Source: Mycolicibacterium sp. MU0050
Lineage (GTDB): Bacteria; Actinomycetota; Actinomycetes; Mycobacteriales; Mycobacteriaceae
Length of the DNA stretch: 64,000 nucleotides
NCBI RefSeq assembly: GCF_963378085.1
Contig: NZ_OY726395.1
Location: 3,596,001 to 3,660,000 of the forward strand
Direction of reading: 5' to 3'
Translations under genes and position numbers: made by a program
Notes under the pieces: model-generated
Told to the model about the DNA's origin: nothing
The model's input: the letters and a program-made list of their open reading frames with translations, nothing else
Databases searched by the model: none
In this document: one piece after another, positions 60,317 to 64,000 of the stretch
Layout: each line of letters starts with the position of its first letter
How positions within the stretch are numbered: the stretch's first letter is position 1

Positions 60317-61534
60317 ATGGCCAGTTCACGAACCACCAGCCTGGGTGCCTTGCTGCGGGGTACCGCGCTGGCTACCGCGCTACTTCTGGGCGCCGCGCCG
60401 GCGGTGGCGGTCGCCGAGCCGGACGCCTGCCCCTACCGGGTGCACACGCCACCGGCCGTCGATGCCTCCGAGGTGCCCAAGCCCGGTCAGGCGCCGCCGG
60501 CCCCGCTGCCGGTTCCGGTCAAGCCCGTCGGCGGGGACGCCCTGGGCAGCTGCGGGCTGGTGACCGCACCCGGAACCCCGCCGGTGCCCGGCGACGTGTC
60601 GGCCGAGGCCTGGCTGGTGGCCGACCTGGACACCGGCGACGTGATCGCCGCCAAGGACCCGCACGGCCGGCACCGCCCCGCCTCGATCATCAAGGTGCTC
60701 ACCGCCATGGCGGCCATCAACGAACTCAACGTCAACAAGCGGATCCCCGGGACCCAGGAGGACGCCAACCAGGAGGGCACCCGCGTCGGCGTCGCGCCGG
60801 GCGGCCTGTACACGGTCAACGACCTGCTGCACGGGCTGCTCATGCATTCCGGCAACGACGCCGCCTACGCGCTGGCGACCCAACTCGGCGGGATGGACAC
60901 CGCGCTGGGCAAGCTGAACACGTTGGCCAGCAAGCTGGGCGGCCGCGACACCCGCGCGGCGACCCCGTCCGGGTTGGACGGACCCGGCATGAGCACGTCG
61001 GTCTACGACATGGCCCTGTTCTACCGGTACGCCTGGGACAACCCGACTTTCGCGAACATCGTCGCGACCAAGACCTACGACTTCCCCGGCCGCGACGGCA
61101 ACCCGCCGTATGAGATCTACAACGACAACCGGCTGCTGGAGCACTACCCGGGAGCGCTCGGCGGCAAGACCGGCTACACCGACGACGCCGGGCAGACCTT
61201 CGTCGGCGCCGCCGAACGCGACGGCCGGCGCCTGGTCGCGGTGTTGATGCGCGGGACCCGGGTGCCGATCGCGCCCTGGGAGCAGGCCGCCCGCCTGCTG
61301 GACTACGGCTTCGCCACACCGCCCGGCACCCAGGTGGGCACCCTGGTCGACCCCGATCCGTCGCTGTCGCGCCCCGATCGCCCGGCCGACGCCGCGGTCG
61401 CTTCGCACGCATCCGGGGTGCTGTCCGAGGCCGACACCGTACCGGTCCGGGTCGGCGTGGCCGTGGTCGGCAGCCTCGTGGTGTTCGGCCTGATCATGGG
61501 CGCCCGGTCGATGAACCGCCGACCCCAGTACTGA
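60317..61534 (+). CDS. dacB1: D-alanyl-D-alanine carboxypeptidase DacB1
   Basis: 405 residues, the length I recall for Rv3330. Class C-type low-molecular-mass penicillin-binding protein (S11) that trims the stem peptide. Signal peptide to about residue 33 ('[10 protein letters not shown]'), Pro-rich linker, then catalytic motifs: SxxK 'SIIK' (123-126), SxN 'HSGN' (178-180) and KTG 'GGKTGYTDD' (284-286). A C-terminal transmembrane helix (about 375-395) followed by 'RSMNRRPQY' anchors it. A free-standing gene with a 106-bp upstream region. Confidence 0.95.
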   Translation: MASSRTTSLGALLRGTALATALLLGAAPAVAVAEPDACPYRVHTPPAVDASEVPKPGQAPPAPLPVPVKPVGGDALGSCGLVTAPGTPPVPGDVSAEAWLVADLDTGDVIAAKDPHGRHRPASIIKVLTAMAAINELNVNKRIPGTQEDANQEGTRVGVAPGGLYTVNDLLHGLLMHSGNDAAYALATQLGGMDTALGKLNTLASKLGGRDTRAATPSGLDGPGMSTSVYDMALFYRYAWDNPTFANIVATKTYDFPGRDGNPPYEIYNDNRLLEHYPGALGGKTGYTDDAGQTFVGAAERDGRRLVAVLMRGTRVPIAPWEQAARLLDYGFATPPGTQVGTLVDPDPSLSRPDRPADAAVASHASGVLSEADTVPVRVGVAVVGSLVVFGLIMGARSMNRRPQY

Positions 61535-61536
61535 CT

Positions 61537-61869
61537 TCACCAGCTCCCGACGAAGAATTCGAGCACGGCCAGCGCCGCGGCCCCGACGACGGCGATCGCG
61601 ACCGCCGCGCTCAGGGTCGGCACCGTCGCCCGGCCCGGCCGCCGGCTCGCCAGCAGCGCACCGGCGATCGCGCCCAAGCCGCCGACCACCACCGCCCCGC
61701 CGAGCGCCAGATAGAACAGCGCCGCGAGCGCGGCCGTCGGCGCCTCCGCGATCCCGGTGGCGTAGCCGCGGAAGGGCACCGGGAACCGGTACAGCGCGGC
61801 CAGCAGTGCCGCCGCCGCGGGCGCGCTCACGACGGCGGCGACGGCACCGAGCGCGCTGTGCCGGATCAT
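61537..61869 (-). CDS. Small membrane protein, unknown
   Basis: 110 residues from ATG 61869; a GTG at 61881 would add four residues. Three hydrophobic segments (about 5-28, 46-75 and 85-105), 'IRHSALGAVAAVVSAPAAAA' at the start and a basic loop 'LLASRRPGRA' in the middle. No family recognised. It begins 50 bp downstream of the nitronate monooxygenase-like gene on the same strand and may be co-transcribed with it. It converges with dacB1 with a 2-bp gap. Confidence 0.65.
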   Translation of the reverse strand: MIRHSALGAVAAVVSAPAAAALLAALYRFPVPFRGYATGIAEAPTAALAALFYLALGGAVVVGGLGAIAGALLASRRPGRATVPTLSAAVAIAVVGAAALAVLEFFVGSW

Positions 61870-61919
61870 GTCCGCGCACACCCTCCGCGCGGTGCGTTAC
61901 GTCGACGCATGGCCCGCCC

Positions 61920-62780
61920 TCAGGCTGTCGGACCCCAACGGCGCAGGAGCGCCTCGGCCCCATCGCTGAGCGTGCGCAGCACCTCGGCCGCGGGCGCTGC
62001 GGCGCGCACCGCCCCGACCCCCTGCCCGGCGTTGACGGGCGAGCCGCGCAGCACCCGCTCGGGAATGTCCGGCGGCCAACGGTATCCGGCGGCGACGTCG
62101 TAGGCGGTGGTCAGCTCGGTGTCCGCGTTCTCGGCGGCGATCAGTTCCGCGCGGGCCGGCGCCGGGGTCAGCGCCTCGGCGCAGGCCGCCAGCGCCGTCC
62201 CCACCCACGCCCCGGCGGCCCCGGCCGCCAGCACCGCGGCCACCGCCCGCGCCGAGGAGATGCCGCCCGCCGCCAGCACGGGGGCGTCGACGGCATCGAG
62301 GACCTCGGCCAGCAGCGGCAGGGTGCCGACGGCGGGCCGGCCGTGGCCGCCGCCCTCGGCGCCGCGCGCCACGATGACGTCCACACCGGCGTCGGCCGCG
62401 GCTCGGGCTTCATCGACGGTGGCCACCTGCGTCGCCACCGGTACTGCCGCGGCGTGGGCCGCGCGCACCCAGGCCCAGTCGTCGCCGAAGCTGACGGACA
62501 GCAGCGTCGGTCGCGCCGCCACCGCCACGTCGAGCAGTTCCGGGTCTGCCGCCGTCACCCAATGCACCAGTCCGATGCCGAAGCGGTCCACGTCGCCGAG
62601 CCGTGACAGTTCGGTCCGCAGCTGCGTCGCCGTGGCCGAACTGCCCATCCCGATCATGCCCAGCCCGCCGGCGCGCGAGACCGCCGCCGCCAACCGGCCG
62701 CCCGCCGCCCCGCCCATCGGCGCATTGACCAGCGGCACGGCCAACCCGAGGGCCGTCGACCAGGACGTCGCCAGCGCCAT
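61920..62780 (-). CDS. Nitronate monooxygenase-like flavoprotein (2-nitropropane dioxygenase family)
   Basis: 286 residues from ATG 62780, 1 bp behind the YihY stop. TIM-barrel FMN enzyme. 'PLVNAPMGGAAGGRLAAAVS' (N-terminal FMN loop), 'AGGLGMIGMGSS', 'VDVIVARGAEGGGHG' with the conserved GxEAGGH-type loop (Gly-Ala-Glu-Gly-Gly-Gly-His), and 'APVLAAGGISSARAVAAVLA' with 'GAAGAWVGTAL' for the phosphate. Oxidises alkyl nitronates such as propionate 3-nitronate, or acts as an enoyl reductase-like enzyme. It lies in an operon with the YihY gene. Confidence 0.87.
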   Translation of the reverse strand: MALATSWSTALGLAVPLVNAPMGGAAGGRLAAAVSRAGGLGMIGMGSSATATQLRTELSRLGDVDRFGIGLVHWVTAADPELLDVAVAARPTLLSVSFGDDWAWVRAAHAAAVPVATQVATVDEARAAADAGVDVIVARGAEGGGHGRPAVGTLPLLAEVLDAVDAPVLAAGGISSARAVAAVLAAGAAGAWVGTALAACAEALTPAPARAELIAAENADTELTTAYDVAAGYRWPPDIPERVLRGSPVNAGQGVGAVRAAAPAAEVLRTLSDGAEALLRRWGPTA

Positions 62781-62781
62781 G

Positions 62782-63828
62782 TCAGCGGTTCGGCTTGCGT
62801 TGAAACAGTCGCGAAAGACCCCAGGCGCCAACCGCTCCGACCGCCGCGGCCAGCGCCGCCTGCTCGGTGCCCAGCCCCCTGCGGGTGATCACCCGGTTCT
62901 GGATCACGGCCGGGGCGGGGGCCGGGACGAGGTCCTCGGACATGTTGTCGGTGGCCGTGGCCGCCCACGCCGTGGCAAACAGCACCAGCCGAGCGGTGAT
63001 GTAGGCGAACACCATCAGGCCCAGCACCGGCCCGAACGTGGCGCCCGCAGGCCCGGTGACCACCGACTTCAGGTAGATCGACGCCACCTGCTTGAAGATC
63101 TCGAAGCCGACGGCGGCGATCAGACCGGCGCGGATACAGCTGCGCAGGCTCGCCGATTCGCGCGGTAGCCGCGCGATCACCCAGGTGAACAGCGCCCACG
63201 CCACCAGCAGCGCCAGCAGGATCGAGGCGGCACCCAGCAGCGGCCCCAGCACCGGAGCGTCCTCGATCCCGATCCAGGACAGCACCTCTCGCATCACCGA
63301 GGTGGAACCCAGCGAACTCAGCAGCACCGTCACGACGATCGCGAGGAACGCCGACAGCAGGGCGGCCAGATCCGAGAGCTTGGTCCGCACGAAACCCGTC
63401 GACTCGTCACGGTACAGCCCCCACATCTGCGACAGCGCCTCGCGCAGATTGGCCATCCAGCCCAGGCCGGCCCAAGCCGCGGTGGCCAGCCCGATCACGC
63501 CCACCGAGGTGCGCGAGGCGATCGCCGAATCCATCAGCTCGACGAGCTGGCTCCCCAGGTCACCGCTGACGGTCTGGCGGATGGTGGCCTCGAGTTGCTC
63601 CAACAGGTCCGGCCGGCTGGCCAGCAGGAAGCCGCCCGCGGCGAAGCCGATCATGAGCAACGGGAACAGCGCGAAGACCGTGAAGTAGGTGATGCCCGCG
63701 GCGTAGAAGTCGCCCTTGCTGTCGTTGTACCGCTGCTGGGCCCGCATGACATGGTCGAACCAGGGCCATCGGGCGCGGAGGCGGTCGAGAAGTCCGGGCT
63801 TGGCGTCCGTTTCGGCCGGCTCGGTCAT
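62782..63828 (-). CDS. YihY/virulence factor BrkB family membrane protein
   Basis: 348 residues. Family motif near the start: 'GDFYAAGITYFTVFALFPLL' (39-58), then five further hydrophobic spans, 'WAGLGWMANLREALSQMWGL' and 'ATFGPVLGLMVFAYITARLV'. Formerly mistaken for RNase BN; actual role unknown. Corresponds to Rv3335c, which is shorter (289, from memory); the C-terminal ~55 residues here ('VITRRGLGTEQAALAAAVGA' and a final hydrophobic stretch) are extra. It is followed by the nitronate monooxygenase-like gene with a 1-bp gap and preceded by trpS. Confidence 0.88.
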   Translation of the reverse strand: MTEPAETDAKPGLLDRLRARWPWFDHVMRAQQRYNDSKGDFYAAGITYFTVFALFPLLMIGFAAGGFLLASRPDLLEQLEATIRQTVSGDLGSQLVELMDSAIASRTSVGVIGLATAAWAGLGWMANLREALSQMWGLYRDESTGFVRTKLSDLAALLSAFLAIVVTVLLSSLGSTSVMREVLSWIGIEDAPVLGPLLGAASILLALLVAWALFTWVIARLPRESASLRSCIRAGLIAAVGFEIFKQVASIYLKSVVTGPAGATFGPVLGLMVFAYITARLVLFATAWAATATDNMSEDLVPAPAPAVIQNRVITRRGLGTEQAALAAAVGAVGAWGLSRLFQRKPNR

Positions 63829-63844
63829 GCCCTCTTTCCTATCA

Positions 63845-64000
<156 letters not shown>

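Overview
The window is a high-GC actinobacterial chromosome segment from a mycobacterium. It is most likely an environmental or rapidly growing species (Mycolicibacterium type) rather than the M. tuberculosis complex. The gene order follows, from memory, M. tuberculosis Rv3276c-Rv3336c almost gene for gene (purK, GtrA, PH protein, accD5, accE5, maf, sseA, sufE-like, accA3, sigF, rsbW, lat, lrpA, Rv3292, pcd, lhr, nei2, glpD2, lpdA, amiB1/amiA1, deoD, pmmB, upp, Rv3311, add, deoA, cdd, sdhCDAB, sigJ, Rv3329, dacB1, Rv3335c, trpS). The species-specific departures are the more informative parts. birA, chaB, phoY1, lpqC/atsB and sapM are not at their M. tuberculosis or M. smegmatis places. In their stead are an extra malate dehydrogenase, a CYP102-like P450 with a TetR gene, hemophore-like and MTB12-like secreted proteins, a desaturase/reductase pair with a FabR/DesT-type regulator, an AbrB/MarR pair, an ascorbate-type PTS and an amine/aldehyde catabolic module.

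Layout. 1-7.8 kb: start of purK, a GtrA flippase-like protein, and the long-chain/propionyl acyl-CoA carboxylase locus (accD5-accE5-maf-sseA-sufE-like, then accA3). 7.8-13 kb: SDR protein, GNAT fragment, mdh, MobA/MocA-like enzyme, the rsbW-sigF operon with a clear SigF-type promoter, and a membrane-anchored Mrr-type nuclease. 13-17.7 kb: lysine catabolism (lat and its Lrp regulator facing hglS-pcd). 17.6-20.5 kb: P450/TetR and two small secreted proteins. 20.7-26 kb: DNA repair pair lhr-nei2. 26-29.6 kb: secreted MTB12-like protein and the stearoyl-CoA desaturase system. 29.6-33.9 kb: pseudouridine synthase, glpD2, lpdA. 34-46 kb: amidohydrolases and a purine/pyrimidine salvage set (deoD, pmmB, upp, add, deoA, cdd). 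46.2-49.7 kb: succinate dehydrogenase sdhCDAB. 49.7-52.7 kb: a decayed DUF559 gene between two related inverted repeats, then a two-gene ascorbate-type PTS. 52.7-54.3 kb: carboxymuconolactone decarboxylase-like gene convergent with the ECF41 sigma factor SigJ; the decarboxylase gene has an exact ECF41-type promoter. 54.3-60.2 kb: permease, universal stress protein, aldehyde dehydrogenase, Lrp regulator and class III aminotransferase. 60.3-64 kb: D,D-carboxypeptidase dacB1, a membrane protein, a nitronate monooxygenase-like enzyme, a YihY family protein and the 3' end of trpS.

Working themes. Genes are tightly packed. Many same-strand neighbours share ATGA/GTGA/TTGA overlaps, and several convergent pairs overlap by 38-55 bp at their 3' ends. 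Two parallel catabolic modules each pair an Lrp regulator, a class III aminotransferase and an aldehyde dehydrogenase. Two sigma factors lie here with visible cognate promoters. No tRNA, rRNA, CRISPR array, intact insertion sequence or prophage was seen. Protein assignments rest on motifs and remembered family features; no database search was possible.
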